Below, one piece after another: positions 25,967-34,504 of a stretch of 64,000 nt of DNA (positions within the stretch are counted from its first letter, which is position 1; every line of letters starts with the position of its first letter). Position numbers and translations under genes: made by a program. Source of the stretch: JAEYOM01 sp036260935 (GTDB lineage Bacteria > Bacillota > Clostridia > Acetivibrionales > DTU013). The stretch lies in contig DATALQ010000041.1 in NCBI GenBank assembly GCA_036260935.1, positions 16,273 to 80,272 of the forward strand. The letters run 5' to 3'. The notes under the pieces are model-generated. The model saw only the letters and a list, made by a program, of their open reading frames with translations, made no database searches and was not told the DNA's origin.

Positions 25967-26848
25967 TTAAATATAATATTTACCTATGATCCTCGTTTCG
26001 GCGTTTCCCCCGAACAATACCCTTCCGTTCCTGGCGGTCAGCCGTACCCTGTTGAAAACCCTGTCGATCCCGCCCTGTTCGACCGATACGCTCTCACCGC
26101 CCCATATACCGTTTCTCAACATATAGTAACCGAACGCACTGTTTCCCGAACCAGTCGCAGGATCCTCAAGATATCCGAATTTCGGTGCAAAGACCCTTGT
26201 GTGTGCAATATTGCCGTTATCTTCCGTTTCCATGGAAAATGCCAAAATAATGTCGATATTATTTGCAAGGCAAAAATCCTTTAATTTTTTCTCGTCCGGG
26301 AACATGCCAATCTCATCCTTCAGGTTGGAAACAGGGACAATAAGCGTTGCAAGCCCCGCATTTATCAAATCGATATCATACCTGCCCGATATGCTTCCGG
26401 AAGAAATGCCCAGGGCGGCGGCAGCTTCTGCAGCGTTCAGCCCTGTCTCGAGGAAGACAGGCTCCGGCGCCGTTATGTAAACCGCATTTTCATTGCCGAT
26501 TTCATTAAAAACAATCAAACTACCTTTTTTCCTGGTTTCTATCCGTATCTCCTTTTTACGCATCAAAGCCGGCGTCCTGCTGACAAGGTCGTACATGCAT
26601 GCAATGGTGCCGTGTCCGCAAAATTCCACCTCGCATTCCGATGAGTAATAGATGAGCCTGTACTCATCCTGCCCTTCGGCACTGCAGTATACCATCTCGG
26701 AAACGAAGCCCTTATGCTGTCTGGCTATTGTAAGCATTTCATCATCGGTAAGCTCATGGTGTCCATCAAGATAAATGCACGCCGCAGGATTGCCCGTAGA
26801 TCCCGCTGCTGCAAATGCGTCGATCTTCCTGTAATCGTAGCTCCTCAT
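25967..26848 (-). CDS. PhzF-family isomerase/epimerase
   Basis: This 293-residue protein has the duplicated diaminopimelate-epimerase-like fold of the PhzF family: KIDAFAAAGSTGNPAACIYL, the catalytic Glu in GFVSEMVY, EFCGHGTIACMYDL, and EDPATGSGNSAFGYYM in the second half. Most PhzF homologues outside phenazine clusters have unknown substrates, and no phz genes are present. ATG 26848 matches the family N-terminus; the frame is open a further 17 codons upstream. Confidence 0.87.
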   Translation of the reverse strand: MRSYDYRKIDAFAAAGSTGNPAACIYLDGHHELTDDEMLTIARQHKGFVSEMVYCSAEGQDEYRLIYYSSECEVEFCGHGTIACMYDLVSRTPALMRKKEIRIETRKKGSLIVFNEIGNENAVYITAPEPVFLETGLNAAEAAAALGISSGSISGRYDIDLINAGLATLIVPVSNLKDEIGMFPDEKKLKDFCLANNIDIILAFSMETEDNGNIAHTRVFAPKFGYLEDPATGSGNSAFGYYMLRNGIWGGESVSVEQGGIDRVFNRVRLTARNGRVLFGGNAETRIIGKYYI

Positions 26849-26919
26849 ATAAACCGCCTGTTCCTTTGTATTTATAACCAATTCTACCACAATGAACAAA
26901 CAGATGAAAGGAAACGCCT

Positions 26920-28266
26920 CTACAGCTTCAAACCGTTGTATTTCCGCTTCTCGTTCAGCGCAGCGGTCAGTTCGCCGATTCTTGAGGTGTCGCCTATTAA
27001 GATCACGCCTTCAAGTCCATTGTCAGTAAAATAATATTTTTCATATGTTTTTACAGACGGATCCCTGACCTCTACGATTTTGTAGCGTACACCCGGATTG
27101 CGGCCATTTTCGCCGGCTGCGAAGAGAGAGGTATTCATGCCTTCAAAAGTAAGCGCCGCAGGAACCGCTTCGTAGGAAATCCGATCCCCGACAGCGTTCG
27201 CACCGGCTACCCTGCCCATTTCAAGCGCCTGAGGCCAGATGGCATAATTAATACCGTTATATTGAGCGCAGTCGCCGCACGCATAAACGTCTGCAGCACT
27301 GGTCTCCATCCTTTCGTTTACAATTACGCTGCGTTCCGCTGCTATTCCCGCTGCCTTTGCTATTCCGGTATTTGGGCGGACTCCGGCTGAAATTATCACA
27401 AGCTCTGCCGGGTATACTGTACCATCATCCAGCTTTACGCCTGTAACGGAGCCGTCTCCAATGATCTCGGTTATTTTGGCGTTGACCCTGAAATCGATCC
27501 CGACGCCCTTTATGATATCCGCCAGCAATTCGCCGGCAGTGTCGTCAAGCTGGCGTACCATAAGCTTATCGGCGACTTCCAGAACAGTTACCCTGGTACC
27601 GCTCCTGTAAAGCTCCCATGCGGTTTCCAGTCCCAGGACGCCTCCCCCTATTACAACTGCATTCTCCACCTTTTCCGAAAGGATCCTGATCTTTTGAACA
27701 TCGCTCATACGGCGTACAGCCACAACTTCCGGCTTGTCGGCCCCTGCGATCGGAGGGATGAAGCATTCCGAGCCCAGTGCGTAAATGCATTTATCGTACT
27801 CCAGCTTGCTCCCATCCTCAAGGAAAACCGTTTTTGAAGCCGTGTCGAGCTTCTCCGCCCTGACGCCGAGTTTATTGACGATCCCGTTCCTTTCATACCA
27901 CTCGCTGTTATGTATGGTTATTTCATCGGCGCTTTTCAAGCTTACGAGAGACTTTGTAAGCATCGGCCGGTTATAGCTAAGATACGGCTCGTCGGAAACA
28001 ATAATTACGGAGCATGTCCCGTTGCGCTCGCGAATCGCCTCCGCCGCACTCAATCCCGCAGCTCCGTTCCCGAGTATTACGAATCTCTCGTCCGTATCCT
28101 TCCTATATGTAGTAACCTCTTCCTCATAGGTCTCGAAGTATTCAGGCCCCACTCCGCAAACAGGGCATTTGTCGAGCGTCGCTTCAAAGGTGGCGCCGCA
28201 GATAAGACATTTCACCATTTTGACTTTGACGGGAGTCTTTGCTTTTTCTATGTTATACTGTTCCAT
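26920..28266 (-). CDS. Rubredoxin-fused FAD/NAD(P)H oxidoreductase
   Basis: This 448-residue protein begins with a small rubredoxin-like iron domain (about 18-50; CLICG...CPVCG). A pyridine-nucleotide-disulphide oxidoreductase module follows. FAD binding is seen at FVILGNGAAGLSAAEAIRER, the PYLSYNRPMLTK stretch, the NADH site VVIGGGVLGLETAWEL, and the second FAD site AADVYACGDCAQ. The closest family is NADH:rubredoxin oxidoreductase / nitrite-reductase-like proteins, so it probably passes electrons from NADH through its own rubredoxin to an oxygen or peroxide detoxifying partner. The partner is not in the window. Confidence 0.87.
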   Translation of the reverse strand: MEQYNIEKAKTPVKVKMVKCLICGATFEATLDKCPVCGVGPEYFETYEEEVTTYRKDTDERFVILGNGAAGLSAAEAIRERNGTCSVIIVSDEPYLSYNRPMLTKSLVSLKSADEITIHNSEWYERNGIVNKLGVRAEKLDTASKTVFLEDGSKLEYDKCIYALGSECFIPPIAGADKPEVVAVRRMSDVQKIRILSEKVENAVVIGGGVLGLETAWELYRSGTRVTVLEVADKLMVRQLDDTAGELLADIIKGVGIDFRVNAKITEIIGDGSVTGVKLDDGTVYPAELVIISAGVRPNTGIAKAAGIAAERSVIVNERMETSAADVYACGDCAQYNGINYAIWPQALEMGRVAGANAVGDRISYEAVPAALTFEGMNTSLFAAGENGRNPGVRYKIVEVRDPSVKTYEKYYFTDNGLEGVILIGDTSRIGELTAALNEKRKYNGLKL

Positions 28267-28574
28267 ATGTAATCCCCTTTCAGGCCTTTATATTTTGTAT
28301 ATATCCCCATATATGGACAGTTTAATCAGATGCATATGCAAAGTCTGCCTGTCGGAGTATACATTTAAGGTTTGTTAAAGCTTTACGATGATATAATGTA
28401 GCTAAAGCAATAGGGGGCATGCCTTCAAAAACAGTTGCGAGGAATATCTCAACTGATACCTCCACAAGGAATATACCCCGGCGGTGTGAATGTCTCTCTT
28501 TGACGCTGAAGCAATCGGAGACGCCTTCAATGAACCGGGCAGTTTGAAGCAAAATGAGAAGAAAGCGACTTTAT
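28267..28574. promoter_or_regulatory. Control region between the oxidoreductase and the OmpR-type regulator
   Basis: This 308-bp gap holds no gene. On the plus strand a TATAAT (about 28391-28396) lies after TTTAAGG and TTTGTTAA direct-repeat-like words (28367-28377), a possible site for an OmpR-type regulator. The roughly 170-bp leader beyond it shows no known riboswitch. Confidence 0.35.
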
Positions 28575-29255
28575 ATGAGGATATTGATTATCGAAGATGA
28601 AACATACCTGGCGGAAGCTCTGATACATATACTCAGGAAGAACAACTACTCTGCCGACGCCGCAAATGACGGCACGACAGGACTTGACAACGCGCTTACC
28701 GGGATATACGACCTTATCCTGCTCGATATTATGCTGCCCGGTATGGATGGGATTACCGTTTTGAAAAACATACGGAAAGAAGGCATCTCAACACCTGTTA
28801 TACTTTTGACTGCGAAGGGTGAAGTTTCGGACAAGGTGGCAGGCCTCGACAGCGGCGCGGACGATTATCTGGCAAAGCCATTTGCCACTGAGGAACTGCT
28901 TGCAAGGATAAGGGCTGCATCCAGGCGGAAGGGCGAAGTAATACCCGACAATACAATAAAATTCGGAGATATCGAGCTCAATACAGGAAGCCTCAAGCTT
29001 ACAAAGGGGCCGAAGGAAATAAAGCTCATACTGAAGGAGAGCGAGCTTCTCGAGCTGCTTATGACGAGAAAGAATGCAGTTACGTCGAAGGAGCTTGTGA
29101 TAGAAAAGCTTTGGGGTTTTGATTCGGATGCCGAACATAACAATGTAGAGGTCTATATCTCATTCCTGAGAAAAAAACTGGCTTATCTCGATTCTACGGT
29201 ATCGATAGGCACGGTAAGAGGAGTCGGCTACGTCCTGGAGGTGAGGCAGCAATAA
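28575..29255 (+). CDS. OmpR-family response regulator
   Basis: This 226-residue protein has a receiver domain (about 1-115) with acidic pocket EDE, phosphoacceptor Asp in LILLDIMLPGMDG, and Lys in LAKPF. A winged-helix output domain follows (about 125-225; SELLELLMTRKNAVTSKELVIEKLWG, TVRGVGYVLE). The ATG at 28575 gives the usual MRILIIEDE start; an ATG 21 bp upstream is possible. It overlaps the kinase gene by one base (TAATG). Confidence 0.92.
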   Translation: MRILIIEDETYLAEALIHILRKNNYSADAANDGTTGLDNALTGIYDLILLDIMLPGMDGITVLKNIRKEGISTPVILLTAKGEVSDKVAGLDSGADDYLAKPFATEELLARIRAASRRKGEVIPDNTIKFGDIELNTGSLKLTKGPKEIKLILKESELLELLMTRKNAVTSKELVIEKLWGFDSDAEHNNVEVYISFLRKKLAYLDSTVSIGTVRGVGYVLEVRQQ

Positions 29256-30628
29256 TGTTTAACAGGCTTAGAAACCGGTTTTTGATATTGAATATGGCCA
29301 TTATTTCCATAACAATGTTCATTTCGTTTGCGTCAATTTATTTTATCACATACAAAAATGTAAATAACGAGATCAATATGAACCTGCGAAGGATATCCGG
29401 CTTCGGCCGGGAAGCGTTATTGCCCCTGCTGCCGCAGATTAAGTCCAGTCTTGCCGGGGGCGGGACATCCGGCCCCCTCCCATCTGAAGCGGGAAAGACA
29501 GCCGGACCGGATTTCAGTATCATTCAGCCCGGCCAGAACTATCCTGACCAGGGCAGTACCGGTCAGCAGCCGGCGGGAGTATACAAACAGCCGGTCGACC
29601 GCTTTGTAACGTTTGCCGTTGTTACCGACGATAAATGGAAACTCAAAACTGTCGTTTCGCTATTCAAAATGGATGCTCCTTTCTATGAAGAAGCAAAGGA
29701 CATAGCAGTATCACAAAACAAAGAGCATGGTAAATTCAAATTGGACGGCAATCACTGGGCTTATGATATCAAACCCATGGCTAGCGGCTACAGGTTGATA
29801 TTCCTTGATATATCCTCCCAGCAAAGCATACTTGCCAACCTTATATACACGTTCCTGGCTGTCGCCCTGGTCATGCTTGTACTGATTTACCTTATAAGCA
29901 GGTTTTTCGCCAACAGGTCCATCAAGCCTGTCAGAGATGCTTTCGAAAAGCAGAAGCAATTCATAGCCGACGCCTCTCATGAACTCAAGACGCCGCTTGC
30001 CGTTATCGATACCAATGTGGATGTGCTGCTTTCGAACAGTTCTGATACTATCGAAAACCAGTCAAAATGGCTGCAATATATCAAATCGGCATCGATCAGA
30101 ATGGCCAAGCTTACGAACGATCTGCTTTATCTGACACAGGTGGACCACTCGGACCGGAAAACGATATTTACCGACTTCGACGTGAGTGAGACGGTACAAA
30201 ACGCAATTCTTACAATGGAAGCCATAATATATGAGCATGATCTTTCGCTCCATTACGACATAGAGCCGGGTCTCGTAACGCACGGCAACGGGGAAGATAT
30301 AAAGGAAGTGGTAATGATACTTTTGGACAATGCCCTGAAGTACACGAACGCAAAGGGATCTGTCGATATCTCGCTCAAGCGCCGACATAATGAGATTGTT
30401 TTTGCAGTTTCAAATACTGGCGAGGGTATACCTGAAGACCAGCTTGACAGGATATTCGACCGGTTTTACAGAGTGGACAAATCCAGATCGCGCTCGCTGG
30501 GCGGCTACGGTCTCGGGCTTGCCATCGCAAAGGCAATAGTGGAACAGCATAAGGGCAGGATCTATGCCAAAAGTGTGATGAATGAAAAAACCACTTTTTA
30601 TGCGGAGCTGCCGGTGTCGGCGGGATAA
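29255..30628 (+). CDS. Sensor histidine kinase (HisKA type), partner of the OmpR regulator
   Basis: This 457-residue protein has a membrane helix at about 9-31, an extracellular domain (about 32-200) with a Gly/Pro/Gln-rich stretch, and a second helix at about 203-227. The HisKA box is FIADASHELKTPLAVI and the ATPase domain has VMILLDNALKYTNAKG, GEGIPEDQLDRIFDRFYRVD and GGYGLGLAIAKAIVEQH. The ligand is unknown. The two-gene operon ends at a bidirectional terminator. Confidence 0.93.
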   Translation: MFNRLRNRFLILNMAIISITMFISFASIYFITYKNVNNEINMNLRRISGFGREALLPLLPQIKSSLAGGGTSGPLPSEAGKTAGPDFSIIQPGQNYPDQGSTGQQPAGVYKQPVDRFVTFAVVTDDKWKLKTVVSLFKMDAPFYEEAKDIAVSQNKEHGKFKLDGNHWAYDIKPMASGYRLIFLDISSQQSILANLIYTFLAVALVMLVLIYLISRFFANRSIKPVRDAFEKQKQFIADASHELKTPLAVIDTNVDVLLSNSSDTIENQSKWLQYIKSASIRMAKLTNDLLYLTQVDHSDRKTIFTDFDVSETVQNAILTMEAIIYEHDLSLHYDIEPGLVTHGNGEDIKEVVMILLDNALKYTNAKGSVDISLKRRHNEIVFAVSNTGEGIPEDQLDRIFDRFYRVDKSRSRSLGGYGLGLAIAKAIVEQHKGRIYAKSVMNEKTTFYAELPVSAG

Positions 30629-30635
30629 CGCACTG

Positions 30636-30669
30636 AAAAAAGCAGACTGATTGCTTCAGGCTGCTTTTT
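30636..30669. terminator. Bidirectional terminator between the kinase and pdxA
   Basis: AAAAAGCAG pairs with CTGCTTTTT around an inner CTGA/TCAG stem, serving the convergent genes on both strands. Confidence 0.9.
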
Positions 30670-30705
30670 GATATCGGCGGTTCATAAAATCAAGCGGGGA
30701 TTAAT

Positions 30706-31710
30706 TCACACCTTGAGATTGTAGCTCGGCGCGTATTTAGCAGCCAGCCTGACAGCCTCCGTCATACTCACTTCGCTGGCCTTTCCCGTTCCGGCTATGT
30801 CAAATGCCGTACCATGGTCGACCGACGTCCTTAGGAACGGCAGCCCTATGGTAAGCGCGATAGTCCTCTCGAAATCAAGCGTCTTCGTGGCTATATGCCC
30901 CTGGTCGTGATAAAGCGAAAGAACGGAATTGAATCTGCCCTGCAGAGCAAGATGAAATACAGAGTCCGCTCCTATCGGGCCTGCTACGTCGAACCCGAGT
31001 CTGCGCGCTTCCTCTACCGCCGGAGCTACGCTGGTGACCTCTTCATCGCCGAAAAGGCCATGCTCTCCGGAGTGCGGGTTCAGCCCTGCGATTGCCATGG
31101 TGCCTTCGGTTATTCCGAGACGTCTCAACGCTTCGGTACACCTGGTGATATAGTCCAAAAGCCGTTCCTTCGTGATCAGGTCGCAGGCTTTTCGAAGCGA
31201 TACATGGCGTGTCAGGAAGAACACGCGCATATTGCGGACTTCAAACATCGTCAGCGGATCGTGTGTGCCGGTAAGTCCGGCCAGTATCTCCGTATGTCCT
31301 ATATAATCTACGTTTGCCGCTTTTAATGATTCCTTGTTTATAGGAGTTGTAGCTATGGCATCCGCTTCATGGGCAAGCGCCAAAGCTACGGCCTTTCTGA
31401 TATATTCGAACGCGGCTTTACCGCCCTGAGCCTGCACTTCCCCTATTTTAAGGGTATTCATATCGACATTGCAAAGATCGACGAGATCCAGAGTTCCTCT
31501 TTTATAAACTCCCTCCCCTGCCGATTTGACGGTGTTGAGCCTAAGCTCCGCCTCACAGGATTTCATAGCCTTTTCAATGACATTGTGGTCGCCAACCACG
31601 ATCGGTCTGCAAATATCGTAAAGCTCTTCCCCCGCTAGCGCCTTGACTACAATTTCGGGGCCGATCCCGGCCGGATCGCCCATAGGTATGGCAATGCATG
31701 GTCTGTTCAT
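30706..31710 (-). CDS. pdxA: PdxA-family 4-phospho-acid dehydrogenase
   Basis: This 334-residue NAD-dependent oxidative decarboxylase has the PdxA metal ligands in YIGHTE, YHDQGHIATKTL and VDHGTAFDIAGTG, and the ATTPINKESL loop. In the DXP-dependent vitamin B6 route PdxA oxidises 4-hydroxythreonine 4-phosphate. Clostridia usually make B6 by PdxST, and many of their PdxA proteins are PdxA2 enzymes acting on D-threonate or D-erythronate 4-phosphate. No partner kinase or pdxJ is nearby, so the substrate is left open. Confidence 0.88.
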   Translation of the reverse strand: MNRPCIAIPMGDPAGIGPEIVVKALAGEELYDICRPIVVGDHNVIEKAMKSCEAELRLNTVKSAGEGVYKRGTLDLVDLCNVDMNTLKIGEVQAQGGKAAFEYIRKAVALALAHEADAIATTPINKESLKAANVDYIGHTEILAGLTGTHDPLTMFEVRNMRVFFLTRHVSLRKACDLITKERLLDYITRCTEALRRLGITEGTMAIAGLNPHSGEHGLFGDEEVTSVAPAVEEARRLGFDVAGPIGADSVFHLALQGRFNSVLSLYHDQGHIATKTLDFERTIALTIGLPFLRTSVDHGTAFDIAGTGKASEVSMTEAVRLAAKYAPSYNLKV

Positions 31711-31755
31711 AATGCGTTCCCTTTCAGAGTTTGATTACTTGCACAGCCTTCAGGA

Positions 31756-32937
31756 TTATGCGCCCGTCCGGTCCATCTGTCCGGGGCAGAATTCGCAGCA
31801 CACTCTTTTGTAGGTGCGTTCTATTGCCGCGCTGAAATTCTCAGCGGTATATTCCATGGATTTATCAACTGCATTTTGCCTTAGCCTTTTTCTGAATGCC
31901 GGGTCGTCGATCATGCTCAATACATATTTGATGAATTCATCCTCGGTTTCATACATAAACCCGTTATTACCCTGATCGATAACGTTTATGAGGCATTCGT
32001 CGCGCCTGCAGAGCAGCGGAAGCCCGCTTGCCATTGCCTCTATATAAGTAAGTCCCTGAGTTTCCGACCTAGAAGCGTTGACAAAAATATCTCCGAGGTG
32101 GTAGTAATCCGGGACTTTATCCTGCGGCACCATCCCCGTGAAAATTACACACTCTTCAAGGCCGAGTTCCTTTACCTCATTCTCGAGTTCCTTCCTGTAA
32201 GGACCGTCCCCGACAATGAGGAGCTTTACGTTTTTATCACATTTCGTCAATTTCACCATGAAGCCTATCAATTCCTGAATGTTCTTTTCCTTGCCGAGCC
32301 TGCCGACTGAAAGCAGGATACTGTCGTTTTCGCTTATATTGAGCGCTCGCCTCAATCCGAGTCTTTCACTGTCCGGCAGCTGCTTTGTGAACCTGTTCAA
32401 CTGGATTCCCGTGGGTATCCTGAACATCTCCTTTTTTACACCGTACCTTTTCAGCACATTCTGCACTTTCTGCGTGGGCGTCACTACGGCCTGCGTCTTC
32501 GACAACAGTATGCGCGAATACGCTGCGACACATATCCTGCCCAGCTTCCTGCTCTTTATAAAATAGTGAGCGTAATCCTCATACATCGTATGATAGGTGT
32601 GCACAATAGGAATATTCAGTTTCTTGGCTATTCTTCGGGCAAAAAAGTAGGTTGAAAATTCAGTCTGCGTATGTATTATCTCCGGCTGCCATTGTATAAG
32701 TTCCTCGAGGTAAGGGTGATAAATCCGCACGGTCATCCTAGCATTCGGATAAAGGAATGCGGGCAGCGCCCCTATGTAGTAAACATCTTTTTCCTTCCTC
32801 GATCTTCTGTTGTTTGAAAGTGTAAGTATACGTACGTCATGACCCTGCTTTTTCAACTGATCATACAATGTCAGCACGGATGTGACCACACCATTGACCA
32901 CAGGCTTGAAAACATCTGTAGTTATAAGTATTTTCAT
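31756..32937 (-). CDS. Glycosyltransferase family 4
   Basis: This 393-residue GT-B glycosyltransferase has the N-terminal acceptor domain DVFKPVVNGVVTSVLTL and IIHTQTEFSTYF, then the donor-binding half SVGRLGKEKNIQELI, LLIVGDGPYRKELE and the EX7E motif in SRSETQGLTYIEAMASGLPLL. It resembles clostridial and bacillar enzymes that glycosylate diacylglycerol or cell-envelope glycans; the acceptor is unknown. The ATG at 32937 follows AAGGAAG. Confidence 0.87.
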   Translation of the reverse strand: MKILITTDVFKPVVNGVVTSVLTLYDQLKKQGHDVRILTLSNNRRSRKEKDVYYIGALPAFLYPNARMTVRIYHPYLEELIQWQPEIIHTQTEFSTYFFARRIAKKLNIPIVHTYHTMYEDYAHYFIKSRKLGRICVAAYSRILLSKTQAVVTPTQKVQNVLKRYGVKKEMFRIPTGIQLNRFTKQLPDSERLGLRRALNISENDSILLSVGRLGKEKNIQELIGFMVKLTKCDKNVKLLIVGDGPYRKELENEVKELGLEECVIFTGMVPQDKVPDYYHLGDIFVNASRSETQGLTYIEAMASGLPLLCRRDECLINVIDQGNNGFMYETEDEFIKYVLSMIDDPAFRKRLRQNAVDKSMEYTAENFSAAIERTYKRVCCEFCPGQMDRTGA

Positions 32938-33115
32938 AATTCGGCTTCCTTCTATCCTCACAATTGATTCTACAGATTCATACTCGTTCTACAGAAAAAT
33001 GTCTGTCTGTTTCTTATTATATATAATTTCTATGTAATGGCGCAACTGGGTTTGTATATACAATTTTTTTACCGTATAATATTGTAAACGGAATTTGTTG
33101 AACGAGGTAAACGCT

Positions 33116-34504
33116 ATGGTTTTACTGCCGAACCTGGAGAGGAAAAGAAAGACCTGGGAGGCCGGAGTAGCACATGCCACACTGGATCCGGAGGGGCCGG
33201 GCGCCGCAAGGATGCATCTGGTACCGCCAAAGCCCGTTTTATTCGGCGATCCTCCGAGCCAGCTCATTATAAACGGAACGTGGTTCCTGCCGGTCGGACA
33301 TTCCTGGGCAGCTGTTCTCAGGATATTTTTCGAAGAACTCCATGACAAGTGCAAGGATAAGTATGAGATAAGTCCTGAAGAGATCGAGCAGATCGAAAAA
33401 GCCGTGGTGGACAGAACTCTGAAGCTATACCCCGGTACCGATCCCGCCATGGTATCGGGAGATCTCAAGGAAATCGTGACGCTGGCTGTAAATATAGCAA
33501 CGAACGGTGAAATTCCCGAAGGAACGCTAAACGGACTCGACATGGAGAAATACGGCAGATATATGTCTGCCCCTCACAGGATGGACCTGATGGTAGCTCC
33601 GATGACTGTGAACGGTCTGCGCGCCTGTCCTTTGGAATGCGCCTGCTGCTATGCCGAAAGCGGGAGCGTCATGGACGTTGGCGAGCCCCTCTCCACAGAT
33701 GCCTGGAAAATGATTATGGACCGATGCAGGGATGCCGGCATACCGATGCTGACCTTTACGGGAGGGGAACCTCTCACAAGGCAGGATATTGTTGAGCTGG
33801 TACGCTACGCAGCCTGGTTCGTGACACGCATCAATACGAACGGCTTCCTGCTTACTCCCGAGCTGGCTGGCGAACTTAGGGACGCAAGCCTTGACGGCAT
33901 ACAGATAACTCTTTATTCCCATGATCCGAAAATACACGATGAGCTTGTCGGCAGACAAGGCGCCTGGGAGAAGACGGTCACAGGCATCAAAAATGCAGTT
34001 GCTGCAGGTCTCATGACAAGTATAAACACTCCCCTGCTCACAAAAAACATGGACCTCGAAAGCACCATACGTTTTGCACACGCCCTCGGGATCCGCTGTT
34101 TCGGCTGTTCAAGCCTCATCCCCGCAGGCGGAGCAGTAGAACAGATAAATACGGGCAAGGCACTGACTCCGGCTGAGCTCAAGTGTATATTGAAAAGGGC
34201 CGTAGAGGTCTGTAATGAACTGGCCTCGGATATTTCCTTTACATCGCCGGGCTGGCTCAGCGCAGAAGAGATAACAGGTCTGGGCCTGCCAAGCTCACCG
34301 GTCTGCGGCGCATGTCTCTCAAATATGGCCGTAGCGCCGAACGGTGATGTAGTTCCCTGCCAGAGCTGGGTGGACGGACGGACGCTTGGCAGCATCCGCA
34401 CGCAGTCGTGGAAAAGCATATGGAATAGCAAAGCCTGCGGAAGTATTCGCAGGAATTGCGCAACAAAGCCGAAATGCGCGCTTAAGGAGGGGTATGTGTT
34501 ATGA
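33116..34504 (+). CDS. Radical SAM/SPASM enzyme coupled to a (Cys-Ala)6 protein
   Basis: This 462-residue protein has a unique N-terminal region (about 1-150) including DPEGPGAARMHLVPPKP and INGTWFLPVGHSWAAVLRIFFEEL, then a radical SAM core. The cluster motif is CPLECACC (Cys171, 175, 178), with TFTGGEPLTR and RINTNGFLL. The C-terminal SPASM-like region has several Cys (CGAC, GDVVPCQSW, then three spaced Cys near the end) that could bind auxiliary clusters. SPASM proteins often modify peptides or proteins. ATG 33116 follows GAGGTAAACGCT. The stop overlaps the next gene's ATG by 4 bp, so that gene product is a likely substrate. Confidence 0.85.
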   Translation: MVLLPNLERKRKTWEAGVAHATLDPEGPGAARMHLVPPKPVLFGDPPSQLIINGTWFLPVGHSWAAVLRIFFEELHDKCKDKYEISPEEIEQIEKAVVDRTLKLYPGTDPAMVSGDLKEIVTLAVNIATNGEIPEGTLNGLDMEKYGRYMSAPHRMDLMVAPMTVNGLRACPLECACCYAESGSVMDVGEPLSTDAWKMIMDRCRDAGIPMLTFTGGEPLTRQDIVELVRYAAWFVTRINTNGFLLTPELAGELRDASLDGIQITLYSHDPKIHDELVGRQGAWEKTVTGIKNAVAAGLMTSINTPLLTKNMDLESTIRFAHALGIRCFGCSSLIPAGGAVEQINTGKALTPAELKCILKRAVEVCNELASDISFTSPGWLSAEEITGLGLPSSPVCGACLSNMAVAPNGDVVPCQSWVDGRTLGSIRTQSWKSIWNSKACGSIRRNCATKPKCALKEGYVL

